NCBI GenBank assembly: GCA_021733645.1
Contig: JAHREJ010000001.1
Coordinates: forward strand, 1 to 64,000
Reading direction: 5' to 3'
DNA from: Bacillus subtilis subsp. subtilis
Lineage (GTDB): Bacteria; Pseudomonadota; Gammaproteobacteria; Xanthomonadales; Xanthomonadaceae
DNA length: 64,000 bases
The position numbers and the translations under genes are program-made. Shown here piece after piece: positions 26,240-38,914 of the stretch (position 1 is the stretch's first letter; each line of letters starts with the position of its first letter). The notes beneath the pieces are model-generated. The model saw only the letters and a program-made list of their open reading frames with translations. It had not been told where the DNA came from and ran no database searches.

Positions 26240-27463
26240 TCATTCGATGGGCGTCAACACCGCGCGGCGCTGCTCGCAGTGCCGTTCCCAGTACCAGAAG
26301 CTGGCACCCACGGCGAAGAACCCGGCATAGCCCAGCGCAAGATGCAGTGGCTTGGCACTGAGCAGGGGCGAAACCACGCCGGCCACCACGGTGTTGATCA
26401 TCAGCTGGATGAACATCTGCATCGACGAGGCCAGCCCGCGCTGGTGCGGGTACATATCCAGCACCGCCAACGCCAGGATCGGGAAGATCAACGCCATGCC
26501 CACGCCCCCCAGGAAGATCGGCAGCACCGCCCAGGGCAGCATGATCTGCGGCACGGCGGACACGTAGCCCAGGTTGAGCAGCGCCGACACCGCGCACAGG
26601 CTGAAGCCGATGCCGATCTGGCGCTGCGCGGTGAGCCGGCCGGCCATGCGCCCGGACAGGAACGAGCCCAAGGTCATGCCACCGATGGTGGGAATGAACA
26701 ACCACGCAAAGCCGCCCTCGCCCAGCTTGAGGTGCTGCATGACAAACACCGGCGCCGAGGCGATGTACAGGAAAATGCCGGAGAAATTGAAGGCACCGGC
26801 CGCGGCCAGCCGCAACAGGCGCGGGTTGGCGCCCATGCGCCGGTAGCTGCGCAGCAGTTCGCGCATCGACAACGGGGTGCGCGCCTCCACCGGGTGGGTT
26901 TCCGGCAGCCACTTGCTGGTGGCCAGCAGCAGCACCACGCCAAACAGCACCAGGAACCAGAAGATCAGTGGCCAGTCGCCGCCACCGAGCAGGATCCAGC
27001 CGCCGATGATCGGCGCGATCGCCGGGGCCACGCCGAAGATCATCGAGACCTGGCTCATCAGGCGCTGCGCGTCGGCGCCGTGGTAGAGATCGCGGATGAC
27101 CGCGCGGCCGACGATCACCCCGACCCCGGCGGTGACGCCCTGCAGCGCACGGAACACCAGCAGGGTGGTCATGTCGCGCGACAATGCGCAGCCGACCGAG
27201 GCGCCGATGAACAGCACCAGCCCGCCGATGATGACCCGCTTGCGCCCGAACGCGTCCGACAGCGGACCGTGCGCCAGGCTCATCAGGCCGTAGAACAGCA
27301 GGTACACGCTGATGGTCTGCTGCACCGCCACCTGGTCGACCTGCATGCGGTCGCCCAGCAGCAGGAAGGCCGGGAAAATGGTGTCGATCGAGAACGGACC
27401 GAACATCGCCAGGCCTGCAAGCAGCAGGGCCAGACGGCGGTTGGAGGGCGAGGCGGGCGTCAT
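26240..27463 (-). CDS. Bcr/CflA family MFS drug exporter
   Basis: Major facilitator of 407 residues with 12 membrane segments, of the drug:H+ antiporter type that includes Bcr (bicyclomycin, sulfonamide, dipeptide export) and CflA. The loop 2-3 MFS motif is GPLSDAFGRKRVIIGG, and antiporter motif C appears as GVAPAIAPIIGGWIL. The start ATG at 27463 gives MTPASPSNRRLALLLAG; upstream in-frame codons are Arg/Gly-rich and non-homologous. The substrate cannot be inferred. Its 5' region backs on to the gcvP riboswitch leader, about 200 bp away. Confidence 0.88.
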   Translation of the reverse strand: MTPASPSNRRLALLLAGLAMFGPFSIDTIFPAFLLLGDRMQVDQVAVQQTISVYLLFYGLMSLAHGPLSDAFGRKRVIIGGLVLFIGASVGCALSRDMTTLLVFRALQGVTAGVGVIVGRAVIRDLYHGADAQRLMSQVSMIFGVAPAIAPIIGGWILLGGGDWPLIFWFLVLFGVVLLLATSKWLPETHPVEARTPLSMRELLRSYRRMGANPRLLRLAAAGAFNFSGIFLYIASAPVFVMQHLKLGEGGFAWLFIPTIGGMTLGSFLSGRMAGRLTAQRQIGIGFSLCAVSALLNLGYVSAVPQIMLPWAVLPIFLGGVGMALIFPILALAVLDMYPHQRGLASSMQMFIQLMINTVVAGVVSPLLSAKPLHLALGYAGFFAVGASFWYWERHCEQRRAVLTPIE

Positions 27464-27664
27464 GCGGGCTTCCGTCAGCGGCCATGCGGCAATGCGGCAA
27501 TGCACGGCGGGCGCCAGCCCGGGACGGGCGGCGCCAGATGAATACGAGGATCCGGCCATGATAGGCCTTTGCCAACCCCGGCACCATGCCGGACACCCCA
27601 TTACCGCAGGTCCGGCCGCCCTCATTCATGTGCCATAAGGCCGCAGCCGGCAAAGTCGCTGGGC

Positions 27665-27670
27665 TATAAT
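27665..27670 (+). promoter_or_regulatory. Probable -10 box of gcvP
   Basis: A perfect TATAAT lies 14 bases before the riboswitch P1 stem, placing the transcription start near 27677. I see no good -35 hexamer at 16-18 bases, so an activator may be needed. Confidence 0.55.
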
Positions 27671-27683
27671 TGCCGGGCTACAT

Positions 27684-27845
27684 GGTGGGAGAAGCGGACA
27701 CCCGCTGCCGAAGGCGCAACGCCCGTAATCGCTCAGGCCCGATACCACCCGCATCAAAACTCTGGAGAGACCGGCCACTGCCGGCGCCGAAGGGGCACGA
27801 AGCACGCACACGCGCGCTTTTAAACTCTCAGGCAAAAGGACAGAG
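27684..27845 (+). promoter_or_regulatory. Tandem glycine riboswitch
   Basis: Two glycine aptamers lie in series ahead of gcvP. In the first (27684-27749) GGTGG pairs with CCACC, enclosing GGGAGA and CTGCCGAAGGCGCAAC. In the second (27760-27845) CTCTG pairs with CAGAG, enclosing GGAGAGACC, GCGCCGAAGGGGCA and the hallmark CTCTCAGGCAAAAGGACAGAG. The linker is about ten bases. The downstream platform (27846-27950) has GC-rich hairpins but no T-run, suggesting control of translation rather than termination. Glycine would turn on glycine cleavage. Confidence 0.93.
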
Positions 27846-27950
27846 GGGCACCCAGGAAGACCGCAAGGTCCGGTGGTTCGCGCGTGTCTGCGACGCACCC
27901 CGGCCAGGCAGACTTCCGAACGTGCGTGCCCACTCTCCGAGATGCCAGCC

Positions 27951-30836
<2,886 letters not shown>

Positions 30837-30861
30837 GCCTCCCTGCCCTGCCGCAACAGGC

Positions 30862-30892
30862 AACGGCCCGCGCAAGCGGGCCGTTTCTGTTT
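30862..30892 (+). terminator. Intrinsic terminator of gcvP
   Basis: The stem AACGGCCCGC, loop GCAA and GCGGGCCGTT is followed by the T-rich stretch TCTGTTT, 25 bases after the stop. Confidence 0.8.
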
Positions 30893-30924
30893 GCGGGATG
30901 CCCCGTCGCACGTGATGCCGGTAA

Positions 30925-31041
30925 CGCCGGCCCCTGGCCGGCTGCCACGGCTGCCGATCGGCATGGTGCAGAGCCGGCCAGCGGCCGGCACTACCGGGTT
31001 TTGATCAGTGCTGTGTTGTGCCGGCCGGCGGCCGGCACAAC
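30925..31041. repeat. Three SMAG-type palindromes between convergent genes
   Basis: Palindromes lie at 30925-30942, 30971-30994 and 31015-31041. The middle one, read on the minus strand, is the canonical form GTAGTGCCGGCCGCTGGCCG. The last, flanked by GTTGTG/CACAAC, ends three bases from the permease stop codon. Confidence 0.82.
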
Positions 31042-31043
31042 CG

Positions 31044-32426
31044 TCAATCAGCCCTGCGGCTGGCGCGCACGCGGCGGGCGATTTCGCTGCTGGCCGCGAT
31101 CACCGCGGTCAGCGCGGCCATCGACAGGAACTGCAGGCGGGTGTGCGATTCGGACAGCAACAGGCCGAAGATCAGCGCCAGCACGCCCAGGCCGATCACG
31201 GTCAGGTACGGGTAGCCTGCCATGCGGAACGGCAGGCGGGTGCCGTCGCGGTTGGCGCGGTGGCGCAGGATCAGCTGGGACAGCAGCGAGATCGTCCACA
31301 CCAACAGGCAGGTCGAGCCGACGATGTTGAGCAGCACCGGCAGCACCTTGTCGGGGAACAGCAGCTCCATCACGGTGGCGGCAAAGCCGAACAGCACGCT
31401 GGCCAGCACCGCGATGATCGGCACCTGGCGTGGGTCGGTCCAGCCCAGTACCGCCGGGGCCTCCTGGCGCTGGGCCAGCGAGTACATCATGCGCGAGGCA
31501 CCGTAGAGGTTGGCGTTGAGCGCCGACAACAGCGCGATCACCGCGATCAGGGTGATCGCCGTAGCCGCACCGGGGATGTTGGCCACCTGCAGCACGGCGG
31601 CGAACGGCGACTTCAGCGCTTCGCTGGTCCACGGCACCACGGCAATGATCACGCTCAGCGAGCCGATGTAGAACACCAGGATGCGCCAGGCCACGGTGCG
31701 GATGGCGCGCGCGATGCTGCGCTCGGGGTCTTCGGTTTCCGCCGCGGCAACGGCCACGATCTCGGTGCCACCAAAGGCGAACACCACCACCAGCAACGCC
31801 GCGCCCACGCCCGCCAGGCCCTTGGGCGCAAAGCCGCCGTGCTCGGTGAAATTGGACAGGCCCGGCGAGGTCACGCCGGGCAGCCAGCCCATCAGCAGCG
31901 CAACGCCGATGAGGATGAAGGCGATGATCGCCACCACTTTCAGGATCGCGAACCAGAATTCGAACTCGCCGAAATTCTTGACGCCCAGCAGGTTGATCGC
32001 GGTGAAAAACAGCATGAATGCCAGCGCGGCCATCGGCACCGGCACCACCGGCCAGACCGTGGCCAGCAGCCCGGCCGCCCCCACCGCCTCGGCAGCGATC
32101 ACGATCACCAGCTGCACCCACCACAGCCATCCCACGGTGGCTCCGGCGGTGGCGCCCATGGCATCGGCCGCATACACCGAGAACGCGCCGCTGGTCGGCT
32201 TGGCCGCGGCCATCTCGCCCAGCGCATTCATCACGATGATCACCAGCGCACCGGCGACCAGATAGGACAGCAGCACCGCCGGTCCGGCCGCCTGCACCCC
32301 CACCCCGGACCCCAGGAACAGGCCGGCGCCGATCGCGCTGCCCAGGCCCATCATGATCAGCTGGCGGGGCTTGAGCGCGTGGCCCAGGCGGGGGGCGGCT
32401 GGCGTCGAAGTCGGGGATGCGGGCAT
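31044..32426 (-). CDS. Amino acid permease (APC superfamily, GABA permease-like)
   Basis: Inner-membrane amino acid transporter of 460 residues with 12 membrane segments. The first-helix signature MMGLGSAIGAGLFLGSG and the block GALVIIVMNALGEMAAAKPTSG identify the amino-acid/GABA permease group (AnsP, GabP, CycA, ProY relatives). Substrate choice cannot be read. A CycA-like role for glycine is tempting next to gcvP, but the genes are convergent and separated by a terminator, so they are not co-transcribed. The ATG at 32426 is used. It ends 81 bp downstream of the AraC-type regulator stop on the same strand. Confidence 0.87.
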   Translation of the reverse strand: MPASPTSTPAAPRLGHALKPRQLIMMGLGSAIGAGLFLGSGVGVQAAGPAVLLSYLVAGALVIIVMNALGEMAAAKPTSGAFSVYAADAMGATAGATVGWLWWVQLVIVIAAEAVGAAGLLATVWPVVPVPMAALAFMLFFTAINLLGVKNFGEFEFWFAILKVVAIIAFILIGVALLMGWLPGVTSPGLSNFTEHGGFAPKGLAGVGAALLVVVFAFGGTEIVAVAAAETEDPERSIARAIRTVAWRILVFYIGSLSVIIAVVPWTSEALKSPFAAVLQVANIPGAATAITLIAVIALLSALNANLYGASRMMYSLAQRQEAPAVLGWTDPRQVPIIAVLASVLFGFAATVMELLFPDKVLPVLLNIVGSTCLLVWTISLLSQLILRHRANRDGTRLPFRMAGYPYLTVIGLGVLALIFGLLLSESHTRLQFLSMAALTAVIAASSEIARRVRASRRAD

Positions 32427-32507
32427 CGGAATCGCTTGGCGGGCAACAGGTGCGACACGATACCTGTTCGGCCGGCCCGCGGCATAGGCCACAAGGCCCG
32501 GCCCGGC

Positions 32508-33218
32508 TCAGGCCTCGCTGCGGGCGCCGATCTGCGTGCGGTAGCCGCGCGGGGACACTCCCACTTCCGCTTTGAACTTGCGCGTGAATGCGCTCTGGTC
32601 GGTGAAACCGCAGGCCTGGCCGATGCTGGCGATGGTGTCCCCGCCATGCAGCAGGTGCACCGCCATCTGGATGCGCAGGCGGGTGAGCACCTGCTGGGGG
32701 GTCATCTGGAACACCTTGCGGAAGGTGCGCTCCAGCTTGGACAGCGAGAACCCGGTGATATCCAGCAGGGTCTGCATGCGCACGTTTTCGGCGTAATGCG
32801 CGTTCAGATGCGCCAGCGCCAGGCGCAGCTGCTCGTACTGGGTGCCCAGGCTGTCCTTCTGGCCCAGGTCGCGCGAAATCCCGATCAATCCGGTCACCTG
32901 CCCCTCCACCAGCAGCGGCCGCTTGCAGGTCAGGCACCACCCCGGCTCGCGATTGGCGAACAGGTGCAGCTCCATCAGGTTCTCGATCACCCGGCCGGCC
33001 AGCACCTGTTCGTCCTGGCTGGCGTAATCGGCGCCCAGCCCGGTGGGGTAGATCTCCGCGGCGGTACGCCCGATCACGTCCTTGCGCGACTTCAGCCCAA
33101 GCCGGCGCAGCATGGTCTGGTTGATATGCGTATAGCGCCCGTCGCGGTCCTTCATGAAGAACAGCACATCGGGAATCGCATCAAACAGGGCTTCAATGTC
33201 GGCAGGTTCAACGCGCAT
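32508..33218 (-). CDS. PAS-domain AraC-family transcription regulator
   Basis: Regulator of 236 residues with an N-terminal PAS domain (about 5-120; FDAIPDVLFFMKDRDGRYTH, later GLIGISRDL) and a C-terminal AraC double helix-turn-helix (about 135-230). The latter contains HGGDTIASIGQACGFTDQSA and FTRKFKAEVGVSPRGYR, the family signature. The PAS part may bind a small ligand or cofactor; a CLTCKRP pair of cysteines at about 102-105 could be redox- or metal-sensitive. It is divergent from katE (177 bp between starts) and upstream of the amino acid permease, so either could be its target. Confidence 0.88.
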   Translation of the reverse strand: MRVEPADIEALFDAIPDVLFFMKDRDGRYTHINQTMLRRLGLKSRKDVIGRTAAEIYPTGLGADYASQDEQVLAGRVIENLMELHLFANREPGWCLTCKRPLLVEGQVTGLIGISRDLGQKDSLGTQYEQLRLALAHLNAHYAENVRMQTLLDITGFSLSKLERTFRKVFQMTPQQVLTRLRIQMAVHLLHGGDTIASIGQACGFTDQSAFTRKFKAEVGVSPRGYRTQIGARSEA

Positions 33219-33394
33219 GCGGCAACAGGTAGCGGAAGGACACACGGCCAAGGATACCCGCCCTGCCGCGCGCGACCCAGTGGCGCAACGCCGCATGTGA
33301 AGCGCGGGTGGATGCCACGCCGGGTTTTCGCACTGGCGATTAACGCCCGCCACGCCAGTGTGGGGGGTATCTTCCCGCCAGCCCGGAGCGCCTC

Positions 33395-35479
33395 ATGGCC
33401 GCCAGCAAGCCCCGCAACAAACCTGCGCCTCCCGCCGACCGCCGTGGTAACGGCGACGAGCTGCACCAGCAGGCCGGCGGCACCCATCCGCCGCTGACCA
33501 CCAACCAGGGCATCCCGGTCGCCGACAACCAGAACTCGCTGCGCGACACCCCGCGCGGGCCGACGCTGCTGGAAGACTTCATCCTGCGCGAGAAGATCAC
33601 CCACTTCGACCACGAGCGCATTCCCGAGCGCATCGTGCATGCGCGCGGCAGCGCGGCACACGGTTACTTCGAGCTGACCCGCTCGCTGGAAGCATTCACC
33701 CGCGCACGCGTGCTCGGCGAGGTGGGCGTGCGCACCCCGGTGTTCACCCGCTTCTCGACCGTGGCCGGCGGCGCCGGTTCGGTGGACACCCCACGCGACG
33801 TGCGCGGCTTCGCGGTGAAGTTCTACACCCGCGAAGGCAACTGGGACCTGGTGGGCAACAACATCCCGGTGTTCTTCATCCAGGACGCGATCAAGTTCCC
33901 CGACCTGATCCACGCGGTGAAGATGGAACCGGACCGCGCGTTTCCGCAGGCCGCCAGTGCGCACGATACGTTCTGGGACTTCGTGTCGCTGATGCCCGAA
34001 TCGATGCACATGATCATGTGGGCGATGAGCGACCGCACCCTCCCGCGCTCGCTGCGCACCATCGAAGGGTTCGGCATCCACAGCTTCCGCCTGCTCAACG
34101 AGGCCGGCGAATCGACGTTCGCCAAGTTCCACTGGCGCCCCAAACTGGGCATCCAGTCCACGCTGTGGGACGAAGCAGTGAAGCTGCAGGGCGCCGACAA
34201 CGATTTCCACCGCCGCGACCTGTTCGAGGCGATCACCGGCGGCGATTTCCCCGAGTGGGAACTGGCGGTGCAGTTGTTCACCGAAGAAGACGCCGAGGCC
34301 TTCCCGTTCGACCACCTGGACCCTACCAAGATCATCCCCGAAGCGCTGGTGCCGCTGACGGTGATCGGGCGCATGGTGCTGGACCGCTGGCCGGACAACT
34401 TCTTCGCCGAGACCGAGCAGGTGGCCTACTGCCCGGCCAACGTGCCGCCGGGCATCGACTTCAGCAACGATCCGCTGCTGCAGGGGCGGCTGTTCTCCTA
34501 CCTGGATACCCAGCTCAGTCGCCTGGGCGGTCCCAATTTCCACCAGATTCCGGTCAACGCCCCCAAGTGCCCCTTTGCCAACCACCAGCGCGATGGGCAC
34601 ATGCAGATGGGCGTACCCAAGGGCCGGGTAGCCTACGACCCCAGTTCGCTGCAGGACGACAGCCCGCGCGAGGCGGCCGATGGATTTCCCAGCCACGCCA
34701 CCGCGCCGGACGACGGGCGCAAGGGCCGCGTGCGTGCGGCAAGCTTTGCCGACCACTACAGCCAGGCAAGGATGTTCTTCCGCAGCCTTGAAGGCCCCGA
34801 ACAGGCCCATCTGGCCTCGGCGCTGGTATTTGAGTTGTCGAAGGTGGAAACGGCCAAGGTGCGCGAACGCACCGTCAGCCACCTGCGCAACATCGATGAC
34901 ACGCTGGCCAAGCGCGTTGCCGCCGGCCTAGCCATGCCGGCCCTGCCCGACCCTGCGCCAACGGCTACGCCAGCGCAGGATCTGGCCAAGGCACCGGAAG
35001 TGCGCGTGATCGGCCGCACCAAAGACCTGCTCACCGGCCGCTGCATCGGCATCCTGTTCGACGAGGGCTCCGATGCAGGGCTGATCAACAACCTGCGCAA
35101 GGCCGCCGACAAGGCCGGCGCCAAGGTCAAGCTGGTGGCGCCGAAAATTGGCGGCGGCAAACTCAGCGACGGCAAGCGGCTGGCCGCCGATGGGCAGTTG
35201 GCCGGCACCCCGTCGGTGGTGTTCGATGCGGTGGCCGTGGTCCTCAGCAACGAGGCCGCCAAGCGTCTGGTGAAGGAATCGGCCGCGATCGATTTTGTCG
35301 CCGACGCCTGGGCTCACCTGAAGGCCATTGCCGCCGACGAAGGCGCGCAGGCGCTGTTGAAGGCCGCGCGCGTGGGCAACGATGCCGGCGTGGTGGAGGC
35401 CGAAGATGCCAAGCGTTTCCTCAGCGCGGCCGCCACTCGCCAGTGGGCGCGCGAACCCAAGGTGCGCACGCTGGCCTGA
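33395..35479 (+). CDS. katE: Catalase HPII (large-subunit clade 2)
   Basis: Cytoplasmic heme catalase of 694 residues. Active-site His82 ([12 protein letters not shown]) and Asn155 (LVGNNIPVF) are 73 residues apart, as in E. coli HPII. The heme-ligand tyrosine is Tyr369 (RLFSYLDTQ), also at the expected distance. A C-terminal flavodoxin/DJ-1-like domain begins near 540 ([19 protein letters not shown]), characteristic of the large clade. The N-terminus is Lys/Pro/Arg-rich and shorter than in HPII. It is divergent from a PAS-AraC regulator. KatE enzymes are usually stationary-phase or stress induced. Confidence 0.96.
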   Translation: MAASKPRNKPAPPADRRGNGDELHQQAGGTHPPLTTNQGIPVADNQNSLRDTPRGPTLLEDFILREKITHFDHERIPERIVHARGSAAHGYFELTRSLEAFTRARVLGEVGVRTPVFTRFSTVAGGAGSVDTPRDVRGFAVKFYTREGNWDLVGNNIPVFFIQDAIKFPDLIHAVKMEPDRAFPQAASAHDTFWDFVSLMPESMHMIMWAMSDRTLPRSLRTIEGFGIHSFRLLNEAGESTFAKFHWRPKLGIQSTLWDEAVKLQGADNDFHRRDLFEAITGGDFPEWELAVQLFTEEDAEAFPFDHLDPTKIIPEALVPLTVIGRMVLDRWPDNFFAETEQVAYCPANVPPGIDFSNDPLLQGRLFSYLDTQLSRLGGPNFHQIPVNAPKCPFANHQRDGHMQMGVPKGRVAYDPSSLQDDSPREAADGFPSHATAPDDGRKGRVRAASFADHYSQARMFFRSLEGPEQAHLASALVFELSKVETAKVRERTVSHLRNIDDTLAKRVAAGLAMPALPDPAPTATPAQDLAKAPEVRVIGRTKDLLTGRCIGILFDEGSDAGLINNLRKAADKAGAKVKLVAPKIGGGKLSDGKRLAADGQLAGTPSVVFDAVAVVLSNEAAKRLVKESAAIDFVADAWAHLKAIAADEGAQALLKAARVGNDAGVVEAEDAKRFLSAAATRQWAREPKVRTLA

Positions 35480-35625
35480 GCGGTCGTTCAAGGGGTGAAA
35501 CCCGCGGTGCAGGGGATATCCTGCGCCGCTTCCCGTGTTGCGTTGTCTGTTCGCATGGCGCGCGCAGATACGCTGGGCGATACTCCGCCATCGCCGCAGG
35601 ATGCGGCCGTTGAAGGAATGCGCCC

Positions 35626-36453
35626 ATGACGCCCGCACGCCTGTTGGCCACGTTGGCCCTGCTGGTGCCGCTGCCCGCCCTGGCACACGAAGAAGACCCC
35701 ACGCCGCCGGCCGCGTTGAATGCGGTGGACACCGCCGCTGCCTTGTCGCGTGCCGAACGGCTGGGCAAGGCGATCTTCCTGCAGGATCTTGCGGCCGAGC
35801 GCGCCACGGATGTGCTGGCAGCGCGCCACCGCGGGTTCCGCAAGGACACGCGGATACGCGGCTGGATCACCGAAGAACATGCCGGGCGCTATCGGGTCAG
35901 CTATATCGACGCGACCCCCGCGGTGCTGTACCGCATCGATATGGCCGCCGACGGCACGCCCGCAGGCGATGCGGAGGTACTGTCCGAGCCTGCGCCGTTG
36001 AGTCCCTATGAGGCCGGTGTCGCGGCGGCGCGCGCGCTGGCGTTGACCGCGCAGGTGGCGCCCTGCGCCAGGACCTACAACACCGTCGTGCTGCCCGAGG
36101 GCGATCGGCGCTGGTCCGTGTATGTGCTGCCGGCAACCACCCTGCCCCATGTGGTGCCGCTGGGGGGCAGTCATCGGGTGGACATCGCCGACGGGCAGAT
36201 CACGTCTGATCGTGGCTTCACCTACACCTGCATCCAGCTGGGCCGGGCACGGTCCACGCCGCACGGCGAGGTGGCCGCCATGATGGTGACCCACCTGTTG
36301 GACCCGATCCCCACCGAGGTCCATGTCTACTGGAGCCTGTGGGCGCGCACACCGATGTTCGTCGCGACGTCCAGCAGCGCGGTGTGGGAGATCAAAGAGG
36401 GTCGCATCCGCGCATTGGATGAGAACCCACAGGCACCACCCACCGGTCACTGA
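35626..36453 (+). CDS. Hypothetical secreted protein, 275 residues
   Basis: No family recognised. A Sec signal peptide (MTPARLLATLALLVPLPALA) with the cleavage site ALA-HEED is followed by a mature protein of about 255 residues. The first mature part is alpha-helical and charged (RAERLGKAIFLQDLAAERAT). The rest looks beta-rich, with two cysteines (APCARTYN and YTCIQLG) able to form a disulfide. AAGGA precedes the ATG. It is the first of five consecutive unrecognised envelope genes (35626-39421). It converges on the next gene across 46 bp. Codon use is like the neighbours, so recent transfer is not evident. Confidence 0.72.
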   Translation: MTPARLLATLALLVPLPALAHEEDPTPPAALNAVDTAAALSRAERLGKAIFLQDLAAERATDVLAARHRGFRKDTRIRGWITEEHAGRYRVSYIDATPAVLYRIDMAADGTPAGDAEVLSEPAPLSPYEAGVAAARALALTAQVAPCARTYNTVVLPEGDRRWSVYVLPATTLPHVVPLGGSHRVDIADGQITSDRGFTYTCIQLGRARSTPHGEVAAMMVTHLLDPIPTEVHVYWSLWARTPMFVATSSSAVWEIKEGRIRALDENPQAPPTGH

Positions 36454-36499
36454 GGCCGGCCGGCAATTGGCCAGGCGGCGGGCGCTACCCGGCCGTGAC

Positions 36500-37324
36500 T
36501 TACTTGTCCCGCACGGCCGTTGCCGGCGTCGGCCTTGCCACCGGCGCAGTGGCACGCGCGGCCGGGACCACCACCGACTGCATGCGCTTGATGGCCGAGA
36601 TCGGCACCGCTTCGGCGCGGTGCTGCTGCGGCCACCACAGGAACACGAACGCGCTGCTGCTGCCCAGCAGGCGCGCCTCTTCCTTCAAGGGCGCGCTGTC
36701 GCCGGCCAGGTGCAGCGTAACCCTGGCGCCATCCTCGCCTTTGCGGATGTCCTTGCCTTTGTCCGATGCGTAGATGGCCGCGCCCAGCGCCATGAAGAAC
36801 GCCACCGCCATGCACAGCCCGGTGAGTGGGCGCATGCCCGATACATCCCAGCTGGTCAGCGCCGAACGCGAAAACAGTATCCGCCAGCCCCAGTGCCGTG
36901 CACGCAACGCCTCCACCCGGGCCGGGTTGCGCCGGCGCAGGGTGTCCGGCCAACCCACCACGATCGCCAGCAGGATGCCCACGGCGAGAATCGCCGCGTA
37001 GGCGGGATCGCGCAGCCCGGCGGCGAGGAAATCGCTGATCTGCAGGTAGTCCAGGATGGACAGCTTGAAGCCCAGGTAGAAAAAGTAGCTCGACCACAAC
37101 CCCAACAGCGACAGCAGCACGTAGCCGGCGCTGACGATCAACGCCGGTTCCTGGCGCAACAGCCGCCACAGCAGCATCACCACCGAATCCTCGCTGCCCT
37201 TTACCACCGGCAGCACCGACCAGTCGGTCGGCGCGGTGCCGACCGGCGCGGCCGCTTCGTTGCCACGCAGGTGTGCGATGGCCGGCACATCGCCGTGGAT
37301 GTCGCCGTGTTCCTTGTTGTGCAT
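36500..37324 (-). CDS. Hypothetical membrane protein, 274 residues
   Basis: No family recognised. The N-terminal 50 residues are cytoplasmic and acidic/His-containing (MHNKEHGDIHGDVPA). Three clear hydrophobic segments follow, at about 57-82, 107-126 and 164-185, with an Arg-rich loop (PDTLRRRNPARVEALRARHW) between the second and third. The C-terminal 85 residues look like a small beta-rich soluble domain ending in an Ala/Pro tail. It faces the secreted protein gene at 35626 and is divergent from the one at 37494, with 169 bp between starts. Confidence 0.7.
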   Translation of the reverse strand: MHNKEHGDIHGDVPAIAHLRGNEAAAPVGTAPTDWSVLPVVKGSEDSVVMLLWRLLRQEPALIVSAGYVLLSLLGLWSSYFFYLGFKLSILDYLQISDFLAAGLRDPAYAAILAVGILLAIVVGWPDTLRRRNPARVEALRARHWGWRILFSRSALTSWDVSGMRPLTGLCMAVAFFMALGAAIYASDKGKDIRKGEDGARVTLHLAGDSAPLKEEARLLGSSSAFVFLWWPQQHRAEAVPISAIKRMQSVVVPAARATAPVARPTPATAVRDK

Positions 37325-37493
37325 GCCCTTCCCCCGTCAGACAGACCAGAGCATCGCCGAAATCGCCACAGCGCGATAGGCGTGCGTCGTGGCGACCACG
37401 CCGCCAGGGCGCGCGTGGCCTTGACGCGCCCCCTGGCAGGCCGGCAATACTGCCTTCCATGCCGCCGGATGCGGCCTTCAAGGACATACCACC

Positions 37494-38033
37494 ATGCGAT
37501 TCGTGCGTACCCTGGCTGTCCTGGCCCTGTTGCTGCCCCTGGCCGTATCCGCACAGGCCCCGTCGCCCGACGGGCAGGTCACGATGATGCCCGATACCTC
37601 CGCCAGTGCCACCCGCGATGGATTTTCCGCGGCGATGATCATCACCGCCGATCCGGACTGGCAGAAGCAGTGGGAAACACCAGCCGACGTCACCCCGGCA
37701 TTCACCCTTGCCACGGAAATGCGCGTAGGGGGCGCGTTGTACATTCTGGTGTTTCTGTCCAACCCGTCACTGGACGACCAGCGCATGACCGACGTCAGCT
37801 GCGACCTGCGCGTAACCCGTCCTGACGGCCAGGCAAGCGGTGAGGAGCGCGATGTTTCCTGCTTCAAGACCGCGCTCAGTGGCGACCCTGCGCACGTGTA
37901 CCTGTCCACGGTCGGGGTGAAGTTCGACGCCGAGCCCGGCGATCCGCCGGGTACCTGGACGGTGGCGATCAACGTGCGCGACAACCTGCGCGGGATCACC
38001 GTGCCGTTGCAGTCTTCCTTCCAGCTGCGCTGA
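37494..38033 (+). CDS. Hypothetical periplasmic protein, 179 residues
   Basis: No family recognised. A signal peptide (MRFVRTLAVLALLLPLAVSAQ) leads into a beta-rich, probably immunoglobulin-like domain with two cysteines (DVSCDLRVTRPDG and DVSCFKTA). The order of hydrophobic strands (GALYILVFLSNP, WTVAINVRDN) resembles small periplasmic chaperone or usher-type domains, but there is no identifying motif. AAGGA lies upstream of the ATG. It precedes the two lipoprotein genes at 38168 and 38915 and may be expressed with them. Confidence 0.7.
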   Translation: MRFVRTLAVLALLLPLAVSAQAPSPDGQVTMMPDTSASATRDGFSAAMIITADPDWQKQWETPADVTPAFTLATEMRVGGALYILVFLSNPSLDDQRMTDVSCDLRVTRPDGQASGEERDVSCFKTALSGDPAHVYLSTVGVKFDAEPGDPPGTWTVAINVRDNLRGITVPLQSSFQLR

Positions 38034-38167
38034 GCGGTTCGCCGCTGCGGCACGCGTGTTTTCCGCTGCGGTGCTTTGCCGCACCTCGTTGACATTGCCC
38101 GACCCATGCATAACCATGCCGCCCCACCTTCGTGGTGGGTCTGTTCTGGTTTTTATGCAAGGAAAGC

Positions 38168-38899
38168 ATGAAGCATCGTAATTTCTGTCTCTGTATCGCC
38201 GCCGCCCTGTCGATGGCGGCCTGTTCGGACACACCGTCCGCAACACCCCGGGATCCTGCAACAGGATCAGCTACCCACCCCGCCGCCGAAGCCGCGGCCT
38301 CGCCCACACGGCCTGCCAACAACACCGCAGGCGCCGCCCGGGCAGCGGCTCCTACACCGTTTGCCGACATTCCACGCGATCGCGCCACGCTGGACCTGGA
38401 CGATGACGTGTTTGCGCCGCAAAGCAAGGCCGAACAGCAATGGCTGGACCGCCACGGCTTCCCCAACCCGCGCCAGTGGGAAACCTACGGTGCCGCCTCC
38501 AACGCCATGTTGGAACAGGCGGCCGCATCCGGTGACAGCGTTGCCCGGTCGATGCTGGACGGTCGCCTGCTGGCCACCGATCCGCACGCACAGCAGCGCC
38601 TGCTCGAAGCCGGTGCCGAAGGGGATCTGTATGCGCTGCAGCTGGTGGCGTCCTATCAGGCCGGCAGCCGCCAAGGCGACCCGGTGGTTGGCTATGCCAT
38701 CTCGCGCGTTGCTGAAATGCGCGGCGACAGCAAGCTGGGCCTCACCCGTGAGTTGATGTTCCGGCAGCCGCTGGACGCTGCCCAGCGCGTGCGCGCCGAA
38801 GAAGAAGCGTTGCGCCTCAACGCCACCATGAACGCGTTCTACCGCACCAAGCACGGTGTCGACGCCGACATCGACATGCGCCCCATCCAAGGAAAGTAG
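38168..38899 (+). CDS. Hypothetical lipoprotein, 243 residues
   Basis: The ATG at 38168 follows GGAAAG and starts a lipoprotein signal (MKHRNFCLCIAAALSMAACS) with lipidated Cys19. After a Thr/Ala/Pro-rich linker, the folded part (about 85-230) is helical. It contains short repeats of the form AAASGDSVARSMLDGRLL and AGAEGDLYALQLVASYQAG, which recall Sel1-like/TPR helices (alanine, glycine and leucine at regular places), although no full Sel1 repeat can be claimed. It is followed within 15 bp by another putative lipoprotein, so the two are probably one operon. Confidence 0.72.
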   Translation: MKHRNFCLCIAAALSMAACSDTPSATPRDPATGSATHPAAEAAASPTRPANNTAGAARAAAPTPFADIPRDRATLDLDDDVFAPQSKAEQQWLDRHGFPNPRQWETYGAASNAMLEQAAASGDSVARSMLDGRLLATDPHAQQRLLEAGAEGDLYALQLVASYQAGSRQGDPVVGYAISRVAEMRGDSKLGLTRELMFRQPLDAAQRVRAEEEALRLNATMNAFYRTKHGVDADIDMRPIQGK

Positions 38900-38914
38900 G
38901 TTCAAGGAATGACT

